Below, in pieces: positions 35,503-46,099 of a stretch of DNA of 64,000 nt. Positions within the stretch are counted from its first letter, which is position 1. Each line of letters starts with the position of its first letter. The DNA comes from Pseudomonadota bacterium (GTDB lineage Bacteria; Pseudomonadota; Gammaproteobacteria; Burkholderiales; Gallionellaceae). The translations under genes and the position numbers were made by a program. The notes below the pieces were generated by a model, which was given only the letters and a program-made list of their open reading frames with translations, was not told where the DNA came from and searched no databases. The DNA is taken from assembly GCA_021800795.1 (NCBI GenBank), contig JAJYYO010000002.1:129354-193353 (forward strand). Reading direction: 5' to 3'.

Positions 35503-36962
35503 TGGGGCGCACACTCACCGTTATTCACGCGCTGGGATTGATGCTGGTGGTATTCAGCCTGTCCTATGTCATGCCGGTAATCACCACGCTGATCTATGCC
35601 GACACCACCATGCTGCTGGATTTTCTGCTGGCGATGGTGTGGACGGCTGCCCTGGGCGGGTTGATGTGGATGCTCACCCGCCGTTACAAGGGTGAGTTGT
35701 CGATCCGGCACGGTTACCTGCTGGTCGTGGCAATGTGGGCGACCATGCCTGCGGTCGCAACGCTGCCCTTATTGATGGTGTTGCCGGGTTTGTCGTTTAC
35801 CGATGCCTATTTTGAAACCATGTCCGGCCTGACTACTACCGGTGCGACTGTGTTGACCGGGCTGGACTATCTGCCGCCTGCCATTAACATTTGGCGTCAT
35901 GAGTTGAACTGGCTGGGCGGCATGGGCATCATCGTGCTGGCGGTTGCGGTTTTACCGCTGCTGGGTATCGGCGGTCGCCAGCTCTTCAAGGCCGAAACCC
36001 CGGGGCCCATGAAGGATGCCGCGTTGACGCCGCGAATTACCGAGACGGCGCGCAACTTGTGGCTGGTTTATCTGTGCATCACGCTGGCCTGTATCGCGTC
36101 GCTGAAACTGGCAGGCATGAACTGGCTGGATGCGATTTGCCATGCCTTTGCAGCGACGGGCCTGGGTGCGTTCTCGACGCACGATGCCAGCATCGGTTAT
36201 TTTAATTCACCGGCGATTGAAGCGGTGCTGATGGTGTTTATGCTGTTGTCGGCGATGAATTTTTCAACCCACTTTATGGCCTGGAGAGCAAAAAGCCTGA
36301 AGCCCTATCGACTCGATGTGGAGGGGTTGTCCACGGTAGGGCTGGTGCTGATCAGTTGTGCAGGGATGACCTTTTTTTTGTGGTGGCAGGGAACTTATGC
36401 CAGTTTCTGGACGGCTTTGCGTTATGCCAGCTTTAATCTGGTATCAATGGCGACCGACTGCGGTTTGTCCAATGCGGACTTTAACCGTTGGCCGATTTTT
36501 GCACCGCTCTGGATGCTGTTTTTGGGCGGCATCGTTGCCAGTTCAGGCTCTACCGGGGGCGGGATCAAGATGATAAGAGCGCTGGTGCTGGTCAAACAGG
36601 CCGGGCGGGAATTTGTCAAGCTGCTGCATCCGGCGGCCGTGAACCCGATGAAGATCGGCGGACAGGTCATTCCGAACAGGGTGGTGTTCTCGGTGCTGGG
36701 CTTCATCTCTCTGTATTTTATGAGCGTGGTGATCTTGACCTTCGCGCTGCTGATCAGCGGGCTGGATTTTATTTCGGCTTTTTCGGCGATCATTGCCTGT
36801 ATCAACAATGTCGGACCGGGTCTGGGCGTGGTTGGCCCTGCCAGCAACTATGGCGTGCTGACGGATTTACAGACCTGGGTATGTACCTTTGCCATGCTGA
36901 TCGGGCGCCTGGAAATATTTACCGTGCTGATTTTGTTTACCCCTCAGTTCTGGCGGCGATGA
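35502..36962 (+). CDS. trkH: Trk potassium uptake channel TrkH
   Basis: The 486-aa polytopic inner-membrane protein has four pore-loop repeats of the Trk/Ktr class, with selectivity turns such as GLTTTGATVLTG, AATGLGAFSTHD, TDCGLSNADF and NNVGPGLGVVG. With TrkA it forms the constitutive potassium uptake system. The ATG at 35502 overlaps the trkA TGA; the track's TTG at 35499 adds one residue only. The next gene, pilG, starts 109 nt later. Confidence 0.95.
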   Translation: MGRTLTVIHALGLMLVVFSLSYVMPVITTLIYADTTMLLDFLLAMVWTAALGGLMWMLTRRYKGELSIRHGYLLVVAMWATMPAVATLPLLMVLPGLSFTDAYFETMSGLTTTGATVLTGLDYLPPAINIWRHELNWLGGMGIIVLAVAVLPLLGIGGRQLFKAETPGPMKDAALTPRITETARNLWLVYLCITLACIASLKLAGMNWLDAICHAFAATGLGAFSTHDASIGYFNSPAIEAVLMVFMLLSAMNFSTHFMAWRAKSLKPYRLDVEGLSTVGLVLISCAGMTFFLWWQGTYASFWTALRYASFNLVSMATDCGLSNADFNRWPIFAPLWMLFLGGIVASSGSTGGGIKMIRALVLVKQAGREFVKLLHPAAVNPMKIGGQVIPNRVVFSVLGFISLYFMSVVILTFALLISGLDFISAFSAIIACINNVGPGLGVVGPASNYGVLTDLQTWVCTFAMLIGRLEIFTVLILFTPQFWRR

Positions 36963-37071
36963 ATATGGACAAACGGTTAAATTGCCAAGACATAGTCTAT
37001 CGGTTACGATTACAGATCGATTCATTATAGGTGGTAAAAACCGGCACATCCGTGTCGAGCGAGGGGGTAAG

Positions 37072-37485
37072 TTGAGCGAAAATTTGCCGTTGTTGGGTGT
37101 CAAGGTGGTGCTGATCGATGACAGCAACACCATTCGTCGTAGCGGTGAAATATTTCTGTCGCAAGCGGGTTGCCGTGTGGTACTTGCGGAAGACGGGTTT
37201 GACGGCCTGTCGAAAGTGGTGGATGTCCAGCCTGACATTATTTTTGTGGATGTGATGATGCCGAGACTGGATGGCTATCAGACTTGCGCCCTGATCAAAA
37301 ACAACCCGCAGTTCAAAAATATCCCGGTGGTCATGTTGACCAGCAAGGACACGCTGTTTGACCGCGCACGCGGAAAATTGGTGGGTTCCGATCAGTATCT
37401 GATCAAACCCTTCAATAAAAAGAGCCTGATAGAATCCGTCACCATGCATACACAAAAAACTGGAGAACATGAAGATGGCTATTAA
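37072..37485 (+). CDS. pilG: Twitching motility response regulator PilG
   Basis: This single-domain receiver (137 aa from the TTG at 37072) reads VKVVLIDDSNTIRRSGEIFL...IIFVDVMMPRLDGYQTC...VMLTSKD...YLIKPF, the PilG pattern. The TTG is favoured over the ATG at 36982 because gagggggt lies at the right distance and the upstream peptide is not part of the family. PilG is a CheY-like output of the Pil-Chp pathway that promotes type IV pilus extension and cAMP signalling. It opens the operon pilG-pilH-pilI-pilJ-chpA and overlaps pilH by 17 nt. Confidence 0.9.
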   Translation: MSENLPLLGVKVVLIDDSNTIRRSGEIFLSQAGCRVVLAEDGFDGLSKVVDVQPDIIFVDVMMPRLDGYQTCALIKNNPQFKNIPVVMLTSKDTLFDRARGKLVGSDQYLIKPFNKKSLIESVTMHTQKTGEHEDGY

Positions 37486-37840
37486 AAAAATACTGGTGGT
37501 GGATGATTCGGCAACGGAGCGACATATACTGGGAGAAATTCTGACGAGACGGGGCTTCGAGGTTTCTTTCGCCGAAAGCGGTGAGATTGGCGTTGCGAAA
37601 GCCAAACAGGAGAGGCCTGATCTGGTCGTGATGGATGTGGTGATGCCCGGTCTGAACGGTTTTCAGGCAACGCGCGCGATTGCCAAGGATCCTGACACCG
37701 CGCAAATTCCGGTGCTGCTCTGCACCACCAAGGATCAGGAAACAGACAAGATATGGGGAATGCGCCAAGGCGCAAAGGATTATCTGGTCAAGCCGGTCAA
37801 TGAGGCTGAGTTGCTCAGCAAAATTGCAGCAATCATTTGA
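37469..37840 (+). CDS. pilH: Twitching motility response regulator PilH
   Basis: The 123-aa single receiver domain (KKILVVDDSATERHILGEIL; LVVMDVVMPGLNGFQATRAI; LLCTTKDQETDKIWGMRQGAKDYLVKPV) matches PilH, including the family's CTTKD. It is the second CheY-like protein of the Pil-Chp system and acts as an antagonist or phosphate sink to PilG, favouring pilus retraction. The ATG at 37469 has a ggagaac site and lies inside the end of pilG. Confidence 0.93.
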   Translation: MKMAIKKILVVDDSATERHILGEILTRRGFEVSFAESGEIGVAKAKQERPDLVVMDVVMPGLNGFQATRAIAKDPDTAQIPVLLCTTKDQETDKIWGMRQGAKDYLVKPVNEAELLSKIAAII

Positions 37841-37858
37841 CTAGAAAACTGACCGGCC

Positions 37859-38350
37859 ATGTCAAAGCGACTCAATCTGCGCGAATTTCAGCAAAACCTC
37901 AGCAGTCGCATGCAGGACAAAAGCCGCCAGGGCGATCAGGTATCATTGCTGGGGGTGCAAATCGCCGGGCAGAATTATCTGGTGGCGATGACGGACATCA
38001 GCGAGGTGTTGTCGCTGCCCCCCTTAACGCCTGTGCCGCTGACCCGGCCGTGGTTCTGCGGCGTCGTCAATGTGCGCGGCAATTTGTTTTGCGTGGCAGA
38101 TATGCCCGCATTCCTGTATCAGAGTGCGGCATCGGGCTCGGTGACCAATCGCCTGTTGCTGGTCTCGGAACGCTATACAGTCAATGCGGCTTTGCTGGTA
38201 GACAGAGTGTTCGGGTTGCGTGATACGCGCGACTGGCAGCGCGATGCAATTCAGCCCGACCAATATTTAGATGAGCACGGTGTTGTATGGCGCAAGCTGG
38301 ATGTGGTCGGGTTGCTCAGCCAGCCGGAATTTTTGCAAATAGGCATTTAG
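37859..38350 (+). CDS. pilI: CheW-like adaptor PilI
   Basis: The 163-aa protein is a CheW domain with an N-terminal extension ([18 protein letters not shown]) typical of PilI, and the core [47 protein letters not shown]. It should tether the receptor PilJ to the kinase ChpA. It lies 18 nt after pilH and 22 nt before pilJ. The overlapping ORF at 37837 in another frame is a shadow. Confidence 0.92.
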   Translation: MSKRLNLREFQQNLSSRMQDKSRQGDQVSLLGVQIAGQNYLVAMTDISEVLSLPPLTPVPLTRPWFCGVVNVRGNLFCVADMPAFLYQSAASGSVTNRLLLVSERYTVNAALLVDRVFGLRDTRDWQRDAIQPDQYLDEHGVVWRKLDVVGLLSQPEFLQIGI

Positions 38351-38372
38351 CGGTATACATCCGTCGGAGAAA

Positions 38373-40400
38373 ATGAACATGGCATTCAAGCTTAAATTAC
38401 CGGATTTCAAGACTGACAGCAGCGCTGCCCAGGAAGCTACAGGTGGATCTTTGCCGCTGATCGGCCATTTGCCGTTTGCGAAACAGTTGCAGATACTGGG
38501 TGGGGGGGTGGTGGTGTTTTTTCTGCTCGGGGCCATTGCGGTTGCGCTCGACTATCGCGCCACCTCGAACGGTGAACACTATCAGGAGTTGTCCGGTGAC
38601 CTCGTCATGTTGTCGCAACGGCTCGCAAAGGACGCTGGATCGGCCCTGCAGGGCAAGCAAACCGCGATCGAGGGTTTGCCGCAGGGAAGGGCTGACTTTG
38701 AGCGTATCTTGCAAGCTCTGGACAAGGGCGACGCTGTTGCGCCCGCAACCAGCGGTGCGCCTCGTGTCGTATTGGACAGGCTGTTGCCCATTGCCCGGCA
38801 ATCCATGACATACATCAAGGAAGTCGAAAATGGCCGCGCCGGTCTTTTGACGGTATCTGGCGCAGTGAACGTGGTGAAAGAGATTGGCCCGCCATTGCGC
38901 GAGGCGATAGCTCGCTTGCCCGCATCAGGTGTAAACAGTGAACGCGCGGTCAGTTTCGCCTTGCTGGTGGAGCGCATCGGATATGATGCCAGTTCCATGT
39001 TGGGTGCGGTGGTAACCGATGAGATGCTTGCAAATCTGGGATCGAATACGGCAGCGGCGGAAGCCTTGCTGAACAGCTTTGACAAGACCAATCCGGCTGT
39101 AGCCAAAGTCGCTGACTTGTTCGTGGTTTATCGCAACTCGGTTGATGCGGTGATGGGGCAGTCGCCCGGCCTGTTTGGCGCGAAACGAGGCGTCAGTGAC
39201 TACTTTGACAGTGTGAGTGTTACCCAAAAAGGGGCGCTGGTTGTCGAACTGACTGCGCTGAAAGAGGCCTATGCCGCTGCGCTGGCAGGTCGCTGGACGA
39301 TTTACGCGATATTGTTTTCTGCCGCGTCGTTGTTGGTTTTATTTGGCTTGTTGTTCAGGGCTTACCTGAATGAGGCGCGTCATCGCACAGCGTTGGCGGA
39401 GGCTGCCAACAAGCAAACGCAGAAGGCGATTTTGCGCCTGATGGATGAGTTGAACGATCTGGCGGAAGGCGATCTGACGGTGCGTGCGACGGTAACGGAA
39501 GATATTACCGGCGCGGTTGCCGATTCGATCAATTACACCGCCGAGGAATTGCACAAACTGGTTTCCCGCATTACCGATGCCTCCGAACAAATGGGATTGG
39601 CGACTCAGGACTCGGAAGGGATGGCGCAGCGACTGCTGGTCTCCACGCAGAAGCAGGTGAAAGAAATCAAGGATGCCGAGGAATCGGTACAACTGATTGC
39701 ACGCTCGATCGGAGAGGTGGATGCAGCCGCGGTTAAGGCGGCCGAGGTGGGCAGACATACGCTGGTGGTGACCCACGAGGGCTCGCTCGCGGTGCGCAAT
39801 ACGATTGCCGGTATGGACGGCATACGTGAGCACATTCAGGAAACTTCCAAACGCATCAAGCGGCTCGGTGAAAGTTCGCAGGAAATTGGAGAGATCGTGG
39901 ATCTGATTTCCGATATTACCGAACAGACCAACGTGCTTGCGCTGAATGCGGCGATTCAAGCCGCGTCAGCCGGTGAGGCGGGGCGTGGTTTCTCGGTGGT
40001 TGCCGAAGAAGTGCAGCGGCTGGCGGAACGTTCCGGAGAGGCGACCAAGCAGATTGGTGCGCTGGTTAAAACGATCCAGAGCGATACTCAGGATGCGGTG
40101 GCCGCGATGGAAAAGAGTACCCTGGGGGTGGTGGAGGGTGCAAAGCTGTCGGAAGTGGCGGGTCAATCGCTGAAAGAAATCGAGCAGGTATCGAACCAGC
40201 TGGCTGCGCTGATCAGCAGTATTTCGGTGTCCACTCAGGTGCAAACCGAAATGGCCAGCGAAGTGGCCAGTGTGATGCAGGATATTATGGATATTTCAGA
40301 GCAGACCACGGAGGGGACGCGTCTGACCTCGGATTCCGCTGCCAAGCTGACCAGCTTGGCGGCAGGCCTGAAGGATTCGGTCGCCGGCTTCAAGCTCTGA
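38373..40400 (+). CDS. pilJ: Methyl-accepting chemotaxis protein PilJ
   Basis: The 675-aa receptor has a cytoplasmic lead of about 45 residues, transmembrane segment 1 near 46-66, a PilJ-type periplasmic domain with two helical modules, transmembrane segment 2 near 308-330 ([18 protein letters not shown]), a HAMP region and a long signalling coiled coil with hairpin tip [34 protein letters not shown]. In Pseudomonas the orthologue senses type IV pilus engagement with surfaces. No CheR or CheB gene is visible here, so adaptation may be absent or encoded elsewhere. Confidence 0.94.
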   Translation: MNMAFKLKLPDFKTDSSAAQEATGGSLPLIGHLPFAKQLQILGGGVVVFFLLGAIAVALDYRATSNGEHYQELSGDLVMLSQRLAKDAGSALQGKQTAIEGLPQGRADFERILQALDKGDAVAPATSGAPRVVLDRLLPIARQSMTYIKEVENGRAGLLTVSGAVNVVKEIGPPLREAIARLPASGVNSERAVSFALLVERIGYDASSMLGAVVTDEMLANLGSNTAAAEALLNSFDKTNPAVAKVADLFVVYRNSVDAVMGQSPGLFGAKRGVSDYFDSVSVTQKGALVVELTALKEAYAAALAGRWTIYAILFSAASLLVLFGLLFRAYLNEARHRTALAEAANKQTQKAILRLMDELNDLAEGDLTVRATVTEDITGAVADSINYTAEELHKLVSRITDASEQMGLATQDSEGMAQRLLVSTQKQVKEIKDAEESVQLIARSIGEVDAAAVKAAEVGRHTLVVTHEGSLAVRNTIAGMDGIREHIQETSKRIKRLGESSQEIGEIVDLISDITEQTNVLALNAAIQAASAGEAGRGFSVVAEEVQRLAERSGEATKQIGALVKTIQSDTQDAVAAMEKSTLGVVEGAKLSEVAGQSLKEIEQVSNQLAALISSISVSTQVQTEMASEVASVMQDIMDISEQTTEGTRLTSDSAAKLTSLAAGLKDSVAGFKL

Positions 40401-40412
40401 TAACGGCCAGTC

Positions 40413-43400
40413 ATGCCTAACCAAACGTCATTCGATCTCGCCTCACTTGCCGTTGTAAAGCCCGGGATGGAAGAGGCGTTGCGAGTGGTAGGCGAACGCC
40501 TTTTTCAATTTCTGGACGCCCCCACGCTCAATGTGCCTGCGTTGGAAGAGGCGTGCGTAGAATTGCACCGTGTGCAGGGTGTGCTCAGAATGATCCGTCT
40601 GGAAGGAGTGGCGGTGTTCTGCACGGAAATTGGGAACGTGTTGGAAGAGTTATGCGAAAACCCCGGTCTGGCTTCCTACCTGTATCGAACTGTTCTGCAA
40701 AGCGCGCTGGGCGGCCTGTCTGATTATCTGGATGCGCTGATGCAAGGGGCGGATAACGCCGTATTGCGTCTGTTTCCGAAATACGAAGCCATGCAACACC
40801 TGCGCGGCATGGAAATGTCATTCGAGCAGGATCTGTTCTTTCCCAATCTGGCTGTGCAATTGCCGGAGAGCGTGCTGGGCATCGCTCAGCCGGAAAATGT
40901 CAAAGCGCTGATCAAGGCGGCGCACAGCCAGTATCAGCGTGGCCTGATACTTTGGTTGCAAAAGAATGATGTAACAGGCGCGTTTTTACCGATGAAACAG
41001 GCTCTGGATACGGTATTGAACTGCGTACCCCAGGACGACAGGCGGGCATTCTGGTGGATAGCAGGCGGTCTGCTCGATTGCGTAAAGCATGAGGATTTGT
41101 CACACGATCTGAGTGTGCGCAAATTGCTGGGCAGGATAGATCGGCAGATGCGAGCGGTTGAGAAAGAGGATGCGGGCGATGTTCAGCATATCCTCAATGA
41201 AATGCTCTACCTGATAGGAAGGTGCGATGCCGCGAGCGATCGTGTAGAGCAGATACGGAAACAATACGCTCTGAATCAATACTATCCCGCCGTGATGGAT
41301 TCTGCCGAGGAAAAACAGTCCTACGAGGAACTGCGCGATCAGATGCAGGAGGCTGAAGATAACTGGGAGTTGTGCGTTGCGGGCAACAAGGATGCGTGCA
41401 ACAGATTTGTCGAGTATGTGGAAAAAATTGCTCAGAAAAGTGACCGGCTGGAACATGATCCTCCTCATTATCTGACCAAAAAAATCGAGGCCTTGTCGGC
41501 CTACTTGCGCGATCCGGAATATGCCCGCCTGATTGGCGAAGATGTGGCAATGGCGCTGATGCTCTGGCGCAGCGGCATGACGCACTATGAGACCATAGAC
41601 ACTCGTTTCCAGGAGCAGGCGCGCACTCTGTCCAATCAGATAGATGCAGCGATGAGTCAGAAGCCTGAGGATGCGCAACGCATCGCGGAGTTGATCAGCC
41701 TTTATAGCCAGACCGAACAAGGTGCGGTTACCTCTTCGCTGGCCAATGAAATGCTGGCGAACCTGGAGCTCGTTGAGCAGGGGTTGAATGAATTTTTTGA
41801 CGATGCAGGCAAAAGACCGGCACTGAACGGTTTGCAGCGTTTGCTGGTGCAAATTCACGGCGGCCTGCATATTCTCTCTCTGAAACAGGCGGAGCAACTG
41901 TTGCTGGAGATTCAAGCGCTGGTGCGTCATTTTTCAGATGGGGAGGCGGCGCCCAAGCCGGCAGAAGCGCAGGCTCTGGCAAGGGCGGTAAGCACACTGC
42001 ACGCTTACCTTGAGCATCTGGCTCATGGACAAATGGACGATACGATGGTCTTGCGCGGCGCATTGGCCGAATTGGCAAGATTGCGTCAAGTGTCCAGCCC
42101 CGTTGCACCAATAACTTCAATGCCGTCCGCAACAGCGGCGGTCTCCGTCAAACCCGCAGAAATACCTGAAACATCCGTCATTCAGCAGCGTCCCCTGGTA
42201 GAGCATCCGCCCGGTGAAGACGCAGAGCTGCTTGAAATATTTCTGGAAGAGGCAAAAGAAGTGTTGTCCATCATGCGCGACAACGTCGAAATCATTCAGT
42301 TGCATCCCGAAAATCTGGAACCGCTGATAACCATACGTCGCGGCTTTCATACGCTGAAGGGCAGCGGGCGCATGGTGGGTCTGAATACTTTGGGCGAGGT
42401 AGCCTGGGCGGCTGAACGAGCCATGCAAAAATGCCTGCAGGATAAAAAGCCGGCCGACCCCGTTTTAATGCACTTTATTGTGGATGGCTTGCAGGTTTTC
42501 TCCGCCTGGGTGGCGGATCTTGAAAAGCAGGGCTACGCGAACATCGATGCGCATGATTTGCTTGCGCGCGCGCGGCAAATTGAGAGTGGCGCCGGCGTGC
42601 CGGTCGAGCCCGTTGCAAAGCAGCGGATTCCAGAAGTGCCGGATAACGATTTCAAGGAACCGGAGTCGGTGGTCATAGGGGAAATTGCGCTTTCACCCAC
42701 CCTGTTCAAAATTGCCAGCGAGGAAGCCAGCCAGAATGTGCTCGCATTGCGTCATCAGTTTAATGCGATGCTGGTGACTCATCCGCCGCAGGCCGCATAT
42801 GACTTCATGCGTGCTGCCCATACGCTGGCGGGAATATGTCGAAGTCTCGGTTTTATGTCTGTGGTAGAGCTGTCTGCTGCCCTTGAGGGGTGGTTGCAGG
42901 CCAGTATTGACATGCCGGTGAGCATCGGTGCGGAGCAGTTGCACATGCTGGAAGAAGTCATCGTAGAGCTTGATGAGATGGTGCAGTGCATCTGTGCCAG
43001 GGAAATGCCGCAGAAATGCGATGATCTGGTGACGCTGGTGCTGGCCGACAAAGATCGGATAATCAGCGAGAACGAGAGGCTGACACAGCTTGACGAGCTG
43101 AGCGGGGAAGCAGTAGCGACGGGTGTGGAGCCGACAGAACCGGCAGAACCGGTAGAACCGGCCGAAATGGAAGAAGCTGCGGAACAGGCAGAATTCGCGA
43201 AAGCGCCTGTCGAGCCGGCGGGTGATGTTGCAGCGCCTGTCTGGAGCAGAGCCGTGCACAAGCAGCAGGCCAATCTGCGCGATGATGTGGATGAGCAGTT
43301 GCTGCCGGTCTTTCTGGAAGAAGCGGATGAGCTGTATCCCAGGATAGGCGATTGCCTGCGCACCTTGCGCCAGACGCCTAATGGCGATTTGCATTTGTTG

Positions 43401-45458
43401 AACCGCCTGCTGCATACCCTGAAGGGTAGTGCGCGTATGACGGGTGCCATGCGTATAGGTGATGTCGCCCATGAAATGGAAGGCCGTCTGCTGGAGGGGG
43501 GCGAGCCGGCGAGCGATGTTTGGGATGCGCTGGAGAGCGATCTGGATCACCTCAACATCATGCTGGAGGAATTGCGCAGCGGCAAGGTTCAGGAGGCGGT
43601 TGAAGTCGAAGCCGCAGAAGCCATGGGTGAAACAGCGCCCGCCGGCACTGAGCGTACTCAACATGCCAGTATGCTGCGCGTACGTTCGGATACGGTCGAT
43701 CGTCTGGTCAATCAGGCCGGCGAAATCAGCGTGGCGCGTTCGCGTGTGGAAACCGAGTTGCGCGCCTTCAAGGAAGGTCTGCTGGAATTAACCGGCAGCG
43801 TGGCGCGCCTGCGTAAACAGTTGCGCGAGGTGGAAATCCAGGCGGAGAGCCAGATCCAGGCACGCGTTTCGCTGGCCAGTGAAAGCAATGAGCAATTCGA
43901 TCCGCTGGAGTTTGACCGTTTTACGCGTTTGCAGGAACTGACGCGTTTCATGAATGAGAGCGTGCATGACGTGCAGACGGTTCAACAGTCGCTGCTGAAG
44001 AATATCGATGAAACCAGTTCGGCGCTGTTTGCGCAGGCGCGCTTGAACCGCGATCTGCAGCAGAATCTGATGAGCGTGCGCATGGTTCCGTTCAGCAGCA
44101 TGAGCGAACGCCTGTATCGGCTGGTGCGACAAACCGCCAAGGAGTTGAACAAGCGTGCGAACCTCGAATTGACCGGCACCGGAGTGGAGCTGGATCGCAG
44201 CGTGCTGGAAAAGATGGCTGCCCCGTTTGAACATTTGTTACGCAATGCAATCGCGCACGGACTGGAAGATGAGCGGCTGCGTATCGACAGCGGCAAGGAT
44301 GCCATCGGCGAAGTGCAGCTGAGTTTGCGCCAGGAAAGCAATGAGGTGGTATTCGAGCTCAGCGATGACGGCATTGGCTTGAATTTCGCCGCACTGAGGG
44401 CTGAGGCAATCAAGAAGGGCCTTCTGGAGGCTGACGCGGATATTAGCGATGAACAACTGGCCCAGCTGATTTTTACCTCGGGCATTTCTACTGCGAGCGA
44501 AGTGACGGAAGTGGCCGGGCGCGGCATAGGCATGGATGTGGTGCGCAGCGAAATTACGGCATTGGGTGGACGGATCGATGTCAGTTCCGTTTCCGGGCAG
44601 GGTACCAAATTCACGATACACCTGCCGCTCACCCTGGCTGTCACGCAGGTGCTGATGGTGCGTGCAGGCGAGCGTATTTACGCCATTCCGTCCACCATGG
44701 TGGAACAGGTCAGACAGATCAAACCGGCCGAGTTGAACGCTGTGTACAAAGAGCAAAAAGTGGAATGGGAAGGCCATAGCTATCCATTCCATTATTTGCC
44801 GACGATGCTGGGTGATGACGAGCGTGTGCCGGAAGTTCAGCCATATAATCCGGTTTTGCTGCTGCGCAGCGGCAACCAGCGCATCGCCTTGCATGTTGAC
44901 GAATTGCGGGGCAACCAGGAGACCGTGGTGAAAAACATCGGCCCTCAACTGGCAAGGCTGCCGGGTATTGCCGGCGCCACCGTGTCGAGCAACGGCGCGG
45001 TGGTGTTGATTCTGAACCCGGTTCAGATGACGCAGCGCATCATCACGCGTCAGCTGCGCCGTGAAGAAAAAATCGTGCCGCAAGTTCTGCCTTTGATCAT
45101 GGTGGTGGATGATTCGCTGACCGTACGCAAGATCACCACGCGTTTGCTGATGCGGGCCGGATATCAGGTGGTGACAGCCAAGGACGGGGTGGATGCGCTG
45201 GAGCAGCTGAGCGAGATTACGCCGTCCGTGATGCTGCTGGATATTGAAATGCCGCGCATGGACGGTTTTGAATTAACCAAGCTGATGCGGCGTGATGAAA
45301 AGACCAGAAAACTGCCTATCATCATGATCACCTCGCGTACGGCGGATAAACACCGCGACTTCGCCATGGAGCTGGGTGTGAATGCCTACCTCGGCAAGCC
45401 CTTCCAGGAAGACGAGTTGCTGGAACGGATCGCCGAATTTTTACCGGCGGCGGCTTAA
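40413..45458 (+). CDS. chpA: Hybrid chemotaxis kinase ChpA/PilL
   Basis: At 1681 aa this is the large kinase of the Pil-Chp system. Hpt sites visible are His646 (FHTLKGSGRMVGL), His803 (HTLAGICRSLG, degenerate) and His1001 (LHTLKGSARMTGA); an N-terminal Hpt-like region has LHRVQGVLRM at His52. A dimerisation region follows, then the ATPase domain (EHLLRNAIAHGLED; GRGIGMDVVRSEI), a CheW domain and a C-terminal receiver (VVDDSLTVRKI; MLLDIEMPRMDGF). It has fewer Hpt modules than Pseudomonas ChpA. A Glu/Pro/Ala linker (VEPTEPAEPVEPAEMEEAAE) lies near residue 910. It should phosphorylate PilG and PilH. Confidence 0.94.
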   Translation: MPNQTSFDLASLAVVKPGMEEALRVVGERLFQFLDAPTLNVPALEEACVELHRVQGVLRMIRLEGVAVFCTEIGNVLEELCENPGLASYLYRTVLQSALGGLSDYLDALMQGADNAVLRLFPKYEAMQHLRGMEMSFEQDLFFPNLAVQLPESVLGIAQPENVKALIKAAHSQYQRGLILWLQKNDVTGAFLPMKQALDTVLNCVPQDDRRAFWWIAGGLLDCVKHEDLSHDLSVRKLLGRIDRQMRAVEKEDAGDVQHILNEMLYLIGRCDAASDRVEQIRKQYALNQYYPAVMDSAEEKQSYEELRDQMQEAEDNWELCVAGNKDACNRFVEYVEKIAQKSDRLEHDPPHYLTKKIEALSAYLRDPEYARLIGEDVAMALMLWRSGMTHYETIDTRFQEQARTLSNQIDAAMSQKPEDAQRIAELISLYSQTEQGAVTSSLANEMLANLELVEQGLNEFFDDAGKRPALNGLQRLLVQIHGGLHILSLKQAEQLLLEIQALVRHFSDGEAAPKPAEAQALARAVSTLHAYLEHLAHGQMDDTMVLRGALAELARLRQVSSPVAPITSMPSATAAVSVKPAEIPETSVIQQRPLVEHPPGEDAELLEIFLEEAKEVLSIMRDNVEIIQLHPENLEPLITIRRGFHTLKGSGRMVGLNTLGEVAWAAERAMQKCLQDKKPADPVLMHFIVDGLQVFSAWVADLEKQGYANIDAHDLLARARQIESGAGVPVEPVAKQRIPEVPDNDFKEPESVVIGEIALSPTLFKIASEEASQNVLALRHQFNAMLVTHPPQAAYDFMRAAHTLAGICRSLGFMSVVELSAALEGWLQASIDMPVSIGAEQLHMLEEVIVELDEMVQCICAREMPQKCDDLVTLVLADKDRIISENERLTQLDELSGEAVATGVEPTEPAEPVEPAEMEEAAEQAEFAKAPVEPAGDVAAPVWSRAVHKQQANLRDDVDEQLLPVFLEEADELYPRIGDCLRTLRQTPNGDLHLLNRLLHTLKGSARMTGAMRIGDVAHEMEGRLLEGGEPASDVWDALESDLDHLNIMLEELRSGKVQEAVEVEAAEAMGETAPAGTERTQHASMLRVRSDTVDRLVNQAGEISVARSRVETELRAFKEGLLELTGSVARLRKQLREVEIQAESQIQARVSLASESNEQFDPLEFDRFTRLQELTRFMNESVHDVQTVQQSLLKNIDETSSALFAQARLNRDLQQNLMSVRMVPFSSMSERLYRLVRQTAKELNKRANLELTGTGVELDRSVLEKMAAPFEHLLRNAIAHGLEDERLRIDSGKDAIGEVQLSLRQESNEVVFELSDDGIGLNFAALRAEAIKKGLLEADADISDEQLAQLIFTSGISTASEVTEVAGRGIGMDVVRSEITALGGRIDVSSVSGQGTKFTIHLPLTLAVTQVLMVRAGERIYAIPSTMVEQVRQIKPAELNAVYKEQKVEWEGHSYPFHYLPTMLGDDERVPEVQPYNPVLLLRSGNQRIALHVDELRGNQETVVKNIGPQLARLPGIAGATVSSNGAVVLILNPVQMTQRIITRQLRREEKIVPQVLPLIMVVDDSLTVRKITTRLLMRAGYQVVTAKDGVDALEQLSEITPSVMLLDIEMPRMDGFELTKLMRRDEKTRKLPIIMITSRTADKHRDFAMELGVNAYLGKPFQEDELLERIAEFLPAAA

Positions 45459-45538
45459 AGTTTTTTCATGGGGGTGTTGCAGGCCGGATGCAGCAATGAA
45501 AAATTGTGAAGGTTCGCACGGCAAGTTACAATGCGGGC

Positions 45539-46099
45539 ATGTCTAAATTCGATCTCACCCACCACTTCCTGATTGCCATGCCTGCCATGCAAGAGGGCTT
45601 CTTTGCCGGCACGCTCACCTATGTCTGCGAGCATGACGAAAACGGCGCGCTGGGGCTGGTGGTGAACCGCCCGATCAGCCTGACGCTGGCTGAAATGTTC
45701 AGTCAGATCAACATTCCGCTGCATCAGCCGGCACTGGGCAAATTGCCGGTGTATGTGGGCGGCCCTGTACAAGTCGAGCGGGGATTCGTATTGCACGACA
45801 CCCGGCAGGATTGGCAGTCCACCCTGCGTATCAATGACAGACTGGCCCTGACGACTTCCAAGGATATACTGGAGGCATTGGGAGAGGGCACGGGCCCGGA
45901 CAATTTTCTGGTAACCCTGGGTTATTCAGGCTGGGAGCCGGGTCAGCTGGAACATGAAATCAACGAAAATACCTGGCTGACGGTGCCTGCCACCGAAGAT
46001 ATCCTGTTCGGGCTGCCGGCCGAAGAGCGGCTCGCGGCGGCGATGGCGCTGCTGGGCGTGAATTACTCGATGCTGGTAGAAGATGCCGGACATGCCTGA
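45539..46099 (+). CDS. algH: YqgE/AlgH family protein
   Basis: The start at 45539 (MSKFDLTHHFLIAMPAMQEGFFAGT) fits the family; the track adds 11 residues. The 186-aa protein has the YqgE core GALGLVVNRPISLTLAEMF, VYVGGPVQVERGFVLHD and FLVTLGYSGWEPGQLEHEI. The biochemical role is unknown. The pair algH-ruvX is conserved in proteobacteria, and here the two reading frames overlap. Confidence 0.93.
   Translation: MSKFDLTHHFLIAMPAMQEGFFAGTLTYVCEHDENGALGLVVNRPISLTLAEMFSQINIPLHQPALGKLPVYVGGPVQVERGFVLHDTRQDWQSTLRINDRLALTTSKDILEALGEGTGPDNFLVTLGYSGWEPGQLEHEINENTWLTVPATEDILFGLPAEERLAAAMALLGVNYSMLVEDAGHA

Noticed and set aside
36982-37071. Longer pilG start at ATG 36982
   Set aside because: The 30 extra residues are not PilG-like, and TTG 37072 has a good ribosome site at the right spacing.
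37837-38223. 128-aa ORF overlapping pilI
   Set aside because: It is a frame-shifted shadow of the CheW-domain gene, with Arg/Gly-rich composition and no domain.
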